A stretch of 48,094 nt of DNA from a virus: positions 1-48,094 of the IMG/VR virus record IMGVR_UViG_3300032284_000424. One strand, 5' to 3'. The notes beneath the pieces were generated by a model. That model made no database searches and was not told the DNA's origin. It worked only from the letters and a program-made list of their open reading frames with translations. Both the position numbers and the translations under genes were made by a program. Below, piece by piece: positions 35,186 through 41,885 of the stretch; positions within the stretch are counted from its first letter, which is position 1, and each line of letters begins with the position of its first letter.

Positions 35186-36844
35186 ATGTCATACAGTCCA
35201 TACGCACATACAACAGCCACAACGGGACACGTTGGACTTGTTAGATTAGGAACAGGTGTTGGCGGACAAAGCGACGGTACCATTGTAACTACTAGTGCTC
35301 CTAATGAAGTTCTTACATCAGGTAGCTATACTGATCCCAGTTGGATCACTTCATTAAGTGGTAGTAAATTAAGTGGTACTGTAGTAGCAACTAATGGCGT
35401 TGTTACATCAGGTAGTTATGCTGATCCTAGTTGGATCACTTCATTAAGTGGTAGTAAACTAAGTGGAACCGTAGTTGCAACCAATGGTGTTGTTACAACA
35501 GGTAACTATGCTGATCCCAGTTGGATTACCAGCATAGCAGGTAGCAAAATTGGAGGTGGGGCTATAATAGTTACTGCCTCAGGAACGCAGTCAGTTTCTG
35601 CTTCTTCTGGGGCATTACAAGTAAATGGCGGTGTAGGCATTAGCGGAAATATGTATGTAGGCGGAACCCTGTTTGCTACTACTGTTACAAGTGTGTCTCA
35701 AACACAGGTCACAGTTACAAGTACATTTACTATTACTAATGTAACACAATCATTTTCAACTAATACGGGAGCTTTGCAAGTTTCTGGTGGCGCAGGTATT
35801 GGTGGAAATATGTATGTAGGGGGATATTTACATGTTCCTTCTATAATAAGAGTGGGAGATTTTGATCAGCTTGTAGAGGGATTTACTAATGAATATTCCC
35901 TAGCTTCAGGAGCATCTTATTCGGGCACTGCAGATACATGGACGCAGAATCAACCATATTTGTGGTCAACACGAGTTACGCAAGGTCAAATGACTCAACT
36001 GAGTGGAAACCTAATAAGAATACAGTATACTAATACCAATGCTAGCAATATAACATGGCAAGATGTATTTAAAATTGATACAAATACCAATGGTACTATG
36101 GCAGGGGGTATGACGATTGGAAAAAGCGGTACTGGCAACATATACCTAGGTGATATGGCTAGGTTGAGTGCTAATACAATAAACACTCAAAGTTATACAT
36201 CTACATCAGTTATTTCCGTTTGGCCGACTTTGGACACAAATGCAGATGGCAAGATTACACCTCTCGATGCGATAAGTCTTTTAAAATTGTTTAGCGGTAT
36301 TTTTTCAGTAACTACAAGCGGATACTATATGCCGCAGGTAATAAATCATTATGCTAATCCGGGCACTGGAATTACTATAATTGAAAATAGCCCTACTCGG
36401 TTGTCTAACAATTTACAAGGTCAAGGCGCAGTAGTCTTAACCTCGGCCGCTCAATCTAGCGGCGTTATAAAGAATTATATAGCAGTAGGAAATGTAATAG
36501 AAACGGGTGCGATAGGTGGAGCAGGAGTGGGAGTGACAATATCGAATGATTCCACTCTAACAGCTGGCACCTATATTACTTCTTCTATTACCTCAACTAG
36601 TATTACTAGTGGAGCTCTAGTGGTTAACGGCGGCGTAGGAATCAGTGGTAGTGTAAACGTCGGCGGCGTAGTCAAAACTGGAGTATACACCGCAACATCC
36701 ATCTTATCAGCATCTGTTGCCGGTGCCGGAGCGCGAGCATTTGTAACTGATTCCTACGCTACAACATTTGGCACCGCCTATGTAGGTGGGAGTACTAATG
36801 CTGTACCAGTTTGGAGCGACGGCCACAGTTGGTTCATTGGATAA
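35186..36844 (+). CDS. Tail fibre with dockerin-like calcium loop, second paralogue, 552 aa
   Basis: Shares the MSYSPYAHTTATTGHVGLVR module, then has three tandem 30-residue units (90-base DNA repeats). Two copies of the appendage motif follow (SGALQVNGGVGISGNMYVGG and [20 protein letters not shown]) and a third near residue 475. At residues 350-361 DTNADGKITPLD is a perfect EF-hand/dockerin-type calcium loop (Asp350, Asn352, Asp354, Asp361) followed by AISLLKLFSG, as in one dockerin half-repeat. The C-terminus TNAVPVWSDGHSWFIG is a standard fibre end. From about 35580 codon choice differs from the preceding repeats (more ATA, CGG and AGA), suggesting an imported central region. Confidence 0.78.
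   Translation: MSYSPYAHTTATTGHVGLVRLGTGVGGQSDGTIVTTSAPNEVLTSGSYTDPSWITSLSGSKLSGTVVATNGVVTSGSYADPSWITSLSGSKLSGTVVATNGVVTTGNYADPSWITSIAGSKIGGGAIIVTASGTQSVSASSGALQVNGGVGISGNMYVGGTLFATTVTSVSQTQVTVTSTFTITNVTQSFSTNTGALQVSGGAGIGGNMYVGGYLHVPSIIRVGDFDQLVEGFTNEYSLASGASYSGTADTWTQNQPYLWSTRVTQGQMTQLSGNLIRIQYTNTNASNITWQDVFKIDTNTNGTMAGGMTIGKSGTGNIYLGDMARLSANTINTQSYTSTSVISVWPTLDTNADGKITPLDAISLLKLFSGIFSVTTSGYYMPQVINHYANPGTGITIIENSPTRLSNNLQGQGAVVLTSAAQSSGVIKNYIAVGNVIETGAIGGAGVGVTISNDSTLTAGTYITSSITSTSITSGALVVNGGVGISGSVNVGGVVKTGVYTATSILSASVAGAGARAFVTDSYATTFGTAYVGGSTNAVPVWSDGHSWFIG
35311..35580 (+). repeat. Three tandem 90-base repeats in the 35186 fibre gene
   Basis: Units beginning at about 35311, 35401 and 35491 have a 90-base period (30 codons: GSYxDPSWITSLSGSKLSGT, then VVATNGVVTS). 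Identity between the first two is very high. A further copy lies in the preceding paralogue at about 34560-34650, which could support recombination between the two genes. Confidence 0.8.
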
Positions 36845-36871
36845 AATTAATAATTTAATTAGGAAATAAAA

Positions 36872-37555
36872 ATGTCATATTCACCATACGCACATACAAC
36901 GGCTACAACAGCGCACGTCGGCTTATTAAAACTTGGCACAGGCGTCAATGCTGATGCTTCAGGTGGGCTAGTTACTACCAGTGTACCTAACGGAGTTACT
37001 ACCGGAGGTAGCTATAGTGATCCAATTTGGTTGACTCTTAGTAAATCAAAAGTTGGATTGAGTAATGTAGAGAATACAGCCTTATCAACTTGGGTCGGTT
37101 CTACAGCTATCACCGCCTTAGGCACCGTTACAACAGGTAGTGCTCCAGCAAGTGATGTGAGCGCATGGGCTAAAGCCGTTTCAAAACCGTCTTACGCTTA
37201 CAGTGAAATTACAAGTGCCCCAAGCTATACTGATTGGACCAGTTGGACTCCGTCGTTTAGTAGCGGACTTGGTACAGGTGGCATTACAAAATCTTTTTAT
37301 TCAAGAATTGGAAACGTTGTACATTTTTATGTTAATCTAACTTCTAATTCTAATAATAGCGGAAGTTTTGCATTGCCTTTTACTTCTGTAGATTGGGCTA
37401 CAGGAAAGTGGGCGTTTAGAACTACCGCTAACACATATCCTCAAGCGGAAGGGTCTTGGATAATAACAGGTGCAGCTTGTTTTTTTGATCAATTGGCAGC
37501 TAGCAGTCTGGCAGCAGGGGACCTATTTATATTCTCAGGAACATTTAGAGTCTAA
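36872..37555 (+). CDS. Tail fibre with receptor-binding tip domain, third paralogue, 227 aa
   Basis: The N-terminal 60 residues repeat the module of the two preceding genes (MSYSPYAHTTATTAHVGLLK) and the next 25 match the first paralogue (SKSKVGLSNVENTALSTWVG). The C-terminal 110 residues differ: TDWTSWTPSFSSGLGTGGIT, FYSRIGNVVHFYVNL and FALPFTSVDWATG form the jelly-roll-like tip common to phage receptor-binding proteins (WTPxF ... YxRIGNxVxF ... LP). It ends GDLFIFSGTFRV. A probable receptor-binding protein. SD AGGAAA precedes ATG 36872. Confidence 0.78.
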   Translation: MSYSPYAHTTATTAHVGLLKLGTGVNADASGGLVTTSVPNGVTTGGSYSDPIWLTLSKSKVGLSNVENTALSTWVGSTAITALGTVTTGSAPASDVSAWAKAVSKPSYAYSEITSAPSYTDWTSWTPSFSSGLGTGGITKSFYSRIGNVVHFYVNLTSNSNNSGSFALPFTSVDWATGKWAFRTTANTYPQAEGSWIITGAACFFDQLAASSLAAGDLFIFSGTFRV

Positions 37556-37558
37556 TAA

Positions 37559-39190
37559 ATGATCGAGCTAAAGCCGTATTATGTTGTCAGTGACAGTCCA
37601 GATCTAAAAGCAGAAATTGTAGCTGACCTACAATCTGCTTCAGGGTCAGACACCATACCTAATCGTGTAGTTGAAATTACAAAACCAATGCCTGGTAGTC
37701 TTCATACGGTCGAAGCAATGCTTACAGATGAAGAAGCGGCTTTACTAAACACAGATGATCGTATTCGTATTGTAGAGCAAGATCCTATTTTATACAAGGG
37801 CATCCGTAAAGGCAGACATGCTTCACGCACTGGAAATTTTAGTAATGACCCTAGAGCTACTCTATCTACCGATAGAAACTACGGGTTAGATCGTAGCACT
37901 ACAAGTACAAATAACTTTACGACTTTATATACATCTACTAATCATACATTTAACTATAATCTAGATGGCACAGGTGTTGACATAATTGTTATGGACACCG
38001 GCGTAGAAGCAAGTCATCCAGAATTTGCTGTTAAGGCAGATGGGACAGGCGGTACTAGAGTTATAAATTACGATTGGACACAACACGGTATTATTACTAG
38101 TGCTCCAACTGGCGGGTTTTTAGGAGACTGCGAAGGTCACGGTAGTAACTGTGCTTCAGTTGCCGCAGGTAACACCAATGGTTGGGCACCCGGTGCCGCA
38201 ATCTACTCATTAAGAATTATCGGAACCGGAGTAACAACTGAACACGACATCACCGACGGAAGAGTATTAGGACTAGTTGATGAAATGGAAGCATGGCAGA
38301 CAATTCTAGCTTTCCATAATAGCAAATCTGTTACAAGTACAGGATACAAAAGACCAACAATAGTAACATGTAGCTACGCTTACAATGACTATTACAAAGC
38401 AGGAAAATTTACTAGTTGTTATTATAGAGGTACTACTCATAGTATTAGTACAACTACTGGCGTAGCGGCAACACAGTATGGAACTATCGGAGCTCCCGAA
38501 GGCGGAGACGGAAGTTTTGGTTATAGATATACAACGGTAGAAGCAGAAATTCAAAGTTGTATAAACGCAGGTATTATTGTTGTTGCCGCCGCTGGCAATA
38601 ACGCACACAAGATTGACACTACATTTTCCGGATCTACTGGAACTGATTACAACAATTATGTTTTAATGACTGACAACCCTGGCGTTCCAAGACCTTATCA
38701 TCAAGGTGCTACCCCCGGATCCTGTCCTAATGTTATCTGTGTAGGCGCATTAGATAATGAATTAACCAGCTATGATGTAAAGGCATATTTTAGTGCCACA
38801 GGACCTAGAGTAGATATTTTTGCTCCAGGCTCATTAATTATGGGAGCATGGTCCAGCAGTTCATATATAACTGCCGCTGTTCAAGATCCTAGAAATACAA
38901 CATATTGGTTAAACAAAATATCAGGAACTAGTCAAGCAACTCCGCAGGTAACAGGAGTAATAGCCTGCTTATTACAAGCTCGCCCATGGATAACTGCTCA
39001 ACAAGTACAGTTCTGGCTTAAAGCGGCTGGACTAAAAGGGTTAATGAACGAAGCTGGGTATGTCGGAAGTTCACTTACTTCGGCATGGACTACAGGAACT
39101 TATACCAATCTAGCAAGTTTACAAGGTGGTGTTAATACTATTTTATTTCAGCCGTTCAGCCTGCCAAACCCGTTAACATTACACGGATAA
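37559..39190 (+). CDS. Subtilisin-family (S8) serine protease in the tail-fibre cluster, 543 aa
   Basis: The full catalytic set is present: Asp146 in DIIVMDTGVE, His194 in CEGHGSNCASVAAG, oxyanion Asn347 in AAAGNNA and Ser458 in SGTSQATPQVTG. About 100 residues precede the catalytic domain; they include LHTVEAMLTDEEAALLN and IRIVEQDP, which look like an I9-type inhibitor prodomain. No signal peptide is seen, so it is made in the host cytoplasm and probably packaged as a virion protein. It sits four bases after a receptor-binding fibre gene and before another structural gene. It might process fibres or open the host surface during adsorption. No SD is evident; the gene is probably translated by coupling. 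Confidence 0.88.
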   Translation: MIELKPYYVVSDSPDLKAEIVADLQSASGSDTIPNRVVEITKPMPGSLHTVEAMLTDEEAALLNTDDRIRIVEQDPILYKGIRKGRHASRTGNFSNDPRATLSTDRNYGLDRSTTSTNNFTTLYTSTNHTFNYNLDGTGVDIIVMDTGVEASHPEFAVKADGTGGTRVINYDWTQHGIITSAPTGGFLGDCEGHGSNCASVAAGNTNGWAPGAAIYSLRIIGTGVTTEHDITDGRVLGLVDEMEAWQTILAFHNSKSVTSTGYKRPTIVTCSYAYNDYYKAGKFTSCYYRGTTHSISTTTGVAATQYGTIGAPEGGDGSFGYRYTTVEAEIQSCINAGIIVVAAAGNNAHKIDTTFSGSTGTDYNNYVLMTDNPGVPRPYHQGATPGSCPNVICVGALDNELTSYDVKAYFSATGPRVDIFAPGSLIMGAWSSSSYITAAVQDPRNTTYWLNKISGTSQATPQVTGVIACLLQARPWITAQQVQFWLKAAGLKGLMNEAGYVGSSLTSAWTTGTYTNLASLQGGVNTILFQPFSLPNPLTLHG

Positions 39191-39193
39191 ATA
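39186..39193 (+). promoter_or_regulatory. Late-promoter-like GATAAATA before the 39199 gene
   Basis: GATAAATA ends 5 bases before ATG 39199. The bases GATAA-ATA-TTATC (39186-39198) form a small dyad just before the start codon. A T4-type start would fall at about the ATG, so the mRNA would be leaderless or the match is fortuitous. Confidence 0.35.
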
Positions 39194-39198
39194 TTATC

Positions 39199-39624
39199 AT
39201 GACAAGTACAGTAACACAATACAGCAGTTTAATAGATGAAACCTTTCCTATAGCAGGACAGGCTAATGATACACAGGGTTTTAGAGATAACTTTGCAGCT
39301 ATTAAAAATGCGTTCACTAGTACTTCAAACGAAATCAACAATCTCCAAATTCAGATTAATACTATCGCAAGTACTAGTTCTATATTTGCCGCTAACATAG
39401 CAAGTACAGTAACTACACAGGTTTGGTCCTCACTTTCAAACATATTATCAACTTCATCTGCTGTGTCATATAGATTAGCCGCTCCTGTTAGTTCAACAGG
39501 TGCCCCTGGCGATCTTAAAGGAATGATATATGCTAACAGCACAACTTTATATGTGTGTTATGAAACATGGGTACAACCAGGAACTGATCATATTTGGACT
39601 AAGATAACTACGACAGACTGGTAA
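39199..39624 (+). CDS. Small fibre- or baseplate-associated structural protein, 141 aa
   Basis: FPIAGQANDTQGFRDNFAAI followed by KNAFTSTSNEINNLQIQIN is a version of the GDxxRxAFxKxNxNF attachment module of the giant fibre gene, leading into a trimeric-coiled-coil-like helix. The C-terminus contains APVSSTGAPGDLKGMIYANS and TLYVCYETWVQPGTDHIWTK, a compact beta tip common in phage structural proteins. It closes the fibre block; its TAA overlaps the next ATG (TAATG). Confidence 0.7.
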   Translation: MTSTVTQYSSLIDETFPIAGQANDTQGFRDNFAAIKNAFTSTSNEINNLQIQINTIASTSSIFAANIASTVTTQVWSSLSNILSTSSAVSYRLAAPVSSTGAPGDLKGMIYANSTTLYVCYETWVQPGTDHIWTKITTTDW

Positions 39625-39866
39625 TGTTTAACCCGCTGACCGAAAATGTTCGGACACTAAAAGACACCGAACTAGAAAATAAAATCCAAGAATTGGGTCG
39701 CAAGTATCATATTGCCGCTCGTACTATGGGTGGCGGAGTTCTAATCCAAATCGCAACTTTGTTAGAAGAATACAAAACCGAACTTAGCCGCCGTCAACTA
39801 GAAAGCATGAAAGAATTAGCCAAAAAGTCTGATAAGAACTTAGAAGGCTTGATCAAGCGCGATTAA
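39624..39866 (+). CDS. Helical protein, 80 aa
   Basis: Short protein with a predicted N-terminal helix (LKDTELENKIQELGRKYHIA), a GGG turn, and two further helices (VLIQIATLLEEYKTELSRRQ; MKELAKKSDKNLEGLIKR). Charge-balanced and soluble. I recall similarly sized proteins at this position in T4-like aquatic phages but know no function. Starts in TAATG overlap with the structural gene before it; its end contains the -35 of the next promoter. Confidence 0.68.
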   Translation: MFNPLTENVRTLKDTELENKIQELGRKYHIAARTMGGGVLIQIATLLEEYKTELSRRQLESMKELAKKSDKNLEGLIKRD

Positions 39867-39877
39867 GGTGCTATAAT
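39849..39877 (+). promoter_or_regulatory. Extended -10 sigma-70 promoter giving a leaderless start at 39884
   Basis: TTGATC (39849-39854), 17-base spacer, TATAAT (39872-39877) preceded by TGC, an extended -10 (TGnTATAAT). Six bases (39878-39883) precede ATG 39884, so the predicted +1 is the first base of the start codon. There is no SD. Confidence 0.7.
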
Positions 39878-39883
39878 GTCAGT

Positions 39884-40402
39884 ATGCGACTGACTAAATT
39901 CAATGAAACTATTGTAAATGAAGAAGATTTAGTCGCGGCTATCTATTCTGGTAAACTTACTGACTTTCCTAGTCTGCTATTAGATGACGCGGATTTGATA
40001 AAGCAATTTAATAGTGCAGTAGTTGAAAATGCTGAACATATTAATAAATTAGAGCTATACAAAGAAAACAAAGAAACCCAGGAAGAATTTGATAAGCGTA
40101 ACCAAAAACAATGGTTTATGCCAGAAGATTATTGTCCAAATTTAATAGAATTTTTATATGGGCAATGTACTACAGACGAACAAACAGATCGAGTTAGTTT
40201 AGAGCTAGAATTGTTTATCCAACATAATATGATGGACCTACTCTTTTATCTTAAATACTTAGTAGACACCATGCGTGAAAATAACATTGTATGGGGTGTG
40301 GGTAGAGGCAGTAGCGTAGCCAGTTATTGCTTGTATTTGATAGGTGTACATAAAGTAGACAGTATTAAATATAAACTCGACATAAAAGAATTCTTAAAAT
40401 AG
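39884..40402 (+). CDS. Truncated DNA polymerase III alpha (DnaE/PolC)-like fragment, 172 aa
   Basis: The C-terminal 36 residues read NNIVWGVGRGSSVASYCLYL, then IGVHKVDSIKYKLDIKEFLK. This matches the nucleotide-binding GRGSS block of C-family replicative polymerases (GxGRGSGAxSLVAYxLGIT followed by DPLxxxLLFERFLN). In full-length enzymes the catalytic PDxDxD aspartates come next, but here the stop follows FLK directly. The N-terminal 115 residues have no recognised motif, though a P-E-x-Y-x-P-x-L block before the palm is DnaE-like. It cannot be a polymerase. It might bind nucleotide, DNA or host replisome partners. The gene has its own strong, apparently leaderless promoter. Confidence 0.65.
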   Translation: MRLTKFNETIVNEEDLVAAIYSGKLTDFPSLLLDDADLIKQFNSAVVENAEHINKLELYKENKETQEEFDKRNQKQWFMPEDYCPNLIEFLYGQCTTDEQTDRVSLELELFIQHNMMDLLFYLKYLVDTMRENNIVWGVGRGSSVASYCLYLIGVHKVDSIKYKLDIKEFLK

Positions 40403-40411
40403 GAGAATAAA

Positions 40412-40642
40412 ATGGCCGGAAGTATTAGAAAAACAATGCAAGGTAAATCAATTGACATGGATCAATTACTTGCTAAAAACGAAACAATGCCAGCTGTAGG
40501 TAACGCTAGATTAAATGCTCGCGGAGACGAACTAGGTCCAGGTGGTAAGATTGTTAAGAAGCGCGAAGAACAAGTTTCTGCGTATTACGAAAATAACCAA
40601 GTAGCACATGATGCCGCTGGTAAAACACAGAAAGGTGAGTAA
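40412..40642 (+). CDS. Small polar phage protein, 76 aa
   Basis: Starts MAGSIRKTMQGKSIDMDQLL and carries AVGNARLNARGDELGPGGKI followed by VKKREEQVSAYYENN. The gly-rich, charged, cysteine-free sequence looks flexible. I recall the NARGDELGPGGKI segment as conserved in T4-like phages of aquatic bacteria; role unknown, possibly a minor virion or assembly protein. Strong SD AGGAG precedes ATG 40412. TAATG overlap with the co-chaperonin gene suggests the pair are translated together. Confidence 0.68.
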   Translation: MAGSIRKTMQGKSIDMDQLLAKNETMPAVGNARLNARGDELGPGGKIVKKREEQVSAYYENNQVAHDAAGKTQKGE

Positions 40643-40992
40643 TGGGACTAAGACCAGCAGTACAAGGAGAACTAAGACCTATTAGAGATAAAATCCTAGT
40701 TTACAATATGAACTTTGGAGAAGAAACTACTAAAGGCGGTCTTATCATTCCAGGAGCAGACGGAAAGGTTGAAGGTATTAAACCTCGTTGGGCACAAGTG
40801 TATGCTGTTGGCCCTGAACAACTTGATGTCAAAGTAGGCGAATGGATTTTAATCGAACACGGGCGTTGGACACGCAAGTTTCTAGTAGAAACTCAAGACG
40901 GAAAGATTCCAGTACATGGGGTAGATAATAATGCTATCCTAATGGCCGCAGATGAAAAGCCAAGTGAAAATTTAAATCACCGTTACAACTAA
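40642..40992 (+). CDS. GroES/gp31-like co-chaperonin, 116 aa
   Basis: LRPIRDKILVYNMNFGEETT, then KGGLIIPGADGKVE, has the Cpn10 layout: an N-terminal strand, then a mobile loop around FGEETTKGGLIIPG that contacts GroEL. Then WAQVYAVGPEQLDVKVGEWI and LIEHGRWTRKF match the GroES core (V.AVGxG ... VKVGDxVLF). At 116 residues it is near T4 gp31 (111) rather than GroES (97). Such phage proteins replace GroES on host GroEL to fold large capsid proteins. It is followed by a hairpin/promoter region at 41000-41037. Confidence 0.85.
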   Translation: MGLRPAVQGELRPIRDKILVYNMNFGEETTKGGLIIPGADGKVEGIKPRWAQVYAVGPEQLDVKVGEWILIEHGRWTRKFLVETQDGKIPVHGVDNNAILMAADEKPSENLNHRYN

Positions 40993-40999
40993 TTGGCGA

Positions 41000-41037
41000 A
41001 ACAGGGCTTGACACAGCCCTGTTCTTCCCTCTATACT
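41000..41037 (+). promoter_or_regulatory. Sigma-70 promoter whose -35 lies in the loop of a perfect dyad; leaderless start at 41044
   Basis: AACAGGGC (41000-41007) and GCCCTGTT (41016-41023) form an 8-base dyad. The 8-base loop (41008-41015) contains a perfect TTGACA (41008-41013). After an 18-base spacer TATACT (41032-41037) ends six bases before ATG 41044, so the mRNA is predicted to be leaderless. The dyad could be an operator over the -35, or a weak terminator for the co-chaperonin gene (the following T run is interrupted). Confidence 0.7.
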
Positions 41038-41043
41038 ATCATA

Positions 41044-41505
41044 ATGATATTCAATAAAATTAAAGAACTAAAAGACAAAGGTTTAAAGATTGGCATTACC
41101 TTTAGTCAGTTTGATATGTTACACGCTGGACATATTGCTATGTTAAGCGAAGCCAAAAATCATTGCGATTATCTTATTGCTGGATTACAAAATAACGCCA
41201 AGTGGGATCGACCAGAAAAGAACGAACCAATTCAAAGTATTGTAGAGCGACAAATTCAACTAAGTGCTACTCGTTTTGTTGATGAGATTGTTGTTTACAA
41301 TACAGAAAAAGATCTGGAAGATATTCTTTTGACTTTGCCCGTAGATGTGCGTATACTTGGAGTTGAGTACAAGGATAAAGAATTTACAGGTAAGCAAATC
41401 TGTAATACTCGGGGAATTGAAATTGTCTATAACGGGCGAGATCATTCATTTAGTTCATCAAGTCTACGAAAAAGAGTAGCAGAAGCAGAAGGAAAAAAGA
41501 AGTAA
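41044..41505 (+). CDS. Cytidylyltransferase-like nucleotidyltransferase, 153 aa
   Basis: ITFSQFDMLHAGHIAMLSEAK has the HxGH nucleotide-binding motif (HAGH) of the nucleotidylyltransferase superfamily, and the C-terminal SFSSSSLRKRV is the second (ISTSxLRxR-type) signature. Family members (glycerol-3-phosphate cytidylyltransferase, RfaE C-domain, pantetheine-phosphate adenylyltransferase) transfer CMP or AMP from the NTP. VVYNTEKDLEDILLTLPVDV and ILGVEYKDKEFTGK favour the GCT/RfaE type, which activates sugars or polyols. The frame is open to TTG 40993, but that start would include the promoter, so ATG 41044 is used. A surface or lipid-modifying role is possible. Confidence 0.8.
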   Translation: MIFNKIKELKDKGLKIGITFSQFDMLHAGHIAMLSEAKNHCDYLIAGLQNNAKWDRPEKNEPIQSIVERQIQLSATRFVDEIVVYNTEKDLEDILLTLPVDVRILGVEYKDKEFTGKQICNTRGIEIVYNGRDHSFSSSSLRKRVAEAEGKKK

Positions 41506-41885
41506 TGGAACAAGGATATGCTGTAGAGGCTGATGTAATTAGCCCAAAAAAGAAAGCAGAAAAGAAACCTAACTTTATTGCCCGTTGGTTTTTTAAGTCA
41601 CTTAAGGTTGCTGCCGAGCAAGAACGAGAGGAAGTTAGTTTGAAAGAAAGAGCAATGGTAAAAGCTATCAGTGCCGGTGAAAGTATAAGCACAGAACCAA
41701 TGCGTTTTAGCATATATCACGCTAGCGGTGGATTTGTTATCGAAACACGCACACCTAATCGTTCTGGTAGAAATACTAATACTATTGGCCCGGAGTCAAA
41801 TACTAAATTACATATCATCCACAAGGATGCGGATCTTGGGCAAGAAATTGCTAAGATCATTACATTGGAAGGCTTGAGAGCATGA
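41505..41885 (+). CDS. Phage protein of unknown function, 126 aa
   Basis: The N-terminal half is basic and helical (SPKKKAEKKPNFIARWFFKS, LKVAAEQEREEVSLKERAMV). The C-terminal half is beta-rich (MRFSIYHASGGFVIETRTPN, then TKLHIIHKDADLGQEIAKII). No catalytic motif is seen. It sits between the nucleotidyltransferase and clamp-loader genes, overlapping each by 1-4 bases (TAATG, ATGA), so it may be a replication accessory. It is not gp62: it is shorter and without recognisable similarity. Confidence 0.68.
   Translation: MEQGYAVEADVISPKKKAEKKPNFIARWFFKSLKVAAEQEREEVSLKERAMVKAISAGESISTEPMRFSIYHASGGFVIETRTPNRSGRNTNTIGPESNTKLHIIHKDADLGQEIAKIITLEGLRA

Noticed and set aside
28174-37555. Diversity-generating retroelement acting on fibre tips
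   Set aside because: No reverse transcriptase gene or template repeat is in the window, and the repeats seen are in-frame stem repeats and not variable C-terminal residues.
40993-41043. Extended start (TTG 40993) for the nucleotidyltransferase
   Set aside because: It would translate the promoter dyad and its -35/-10; the family motif begins soon after ATG 41044, which also sits at the predicted +1.
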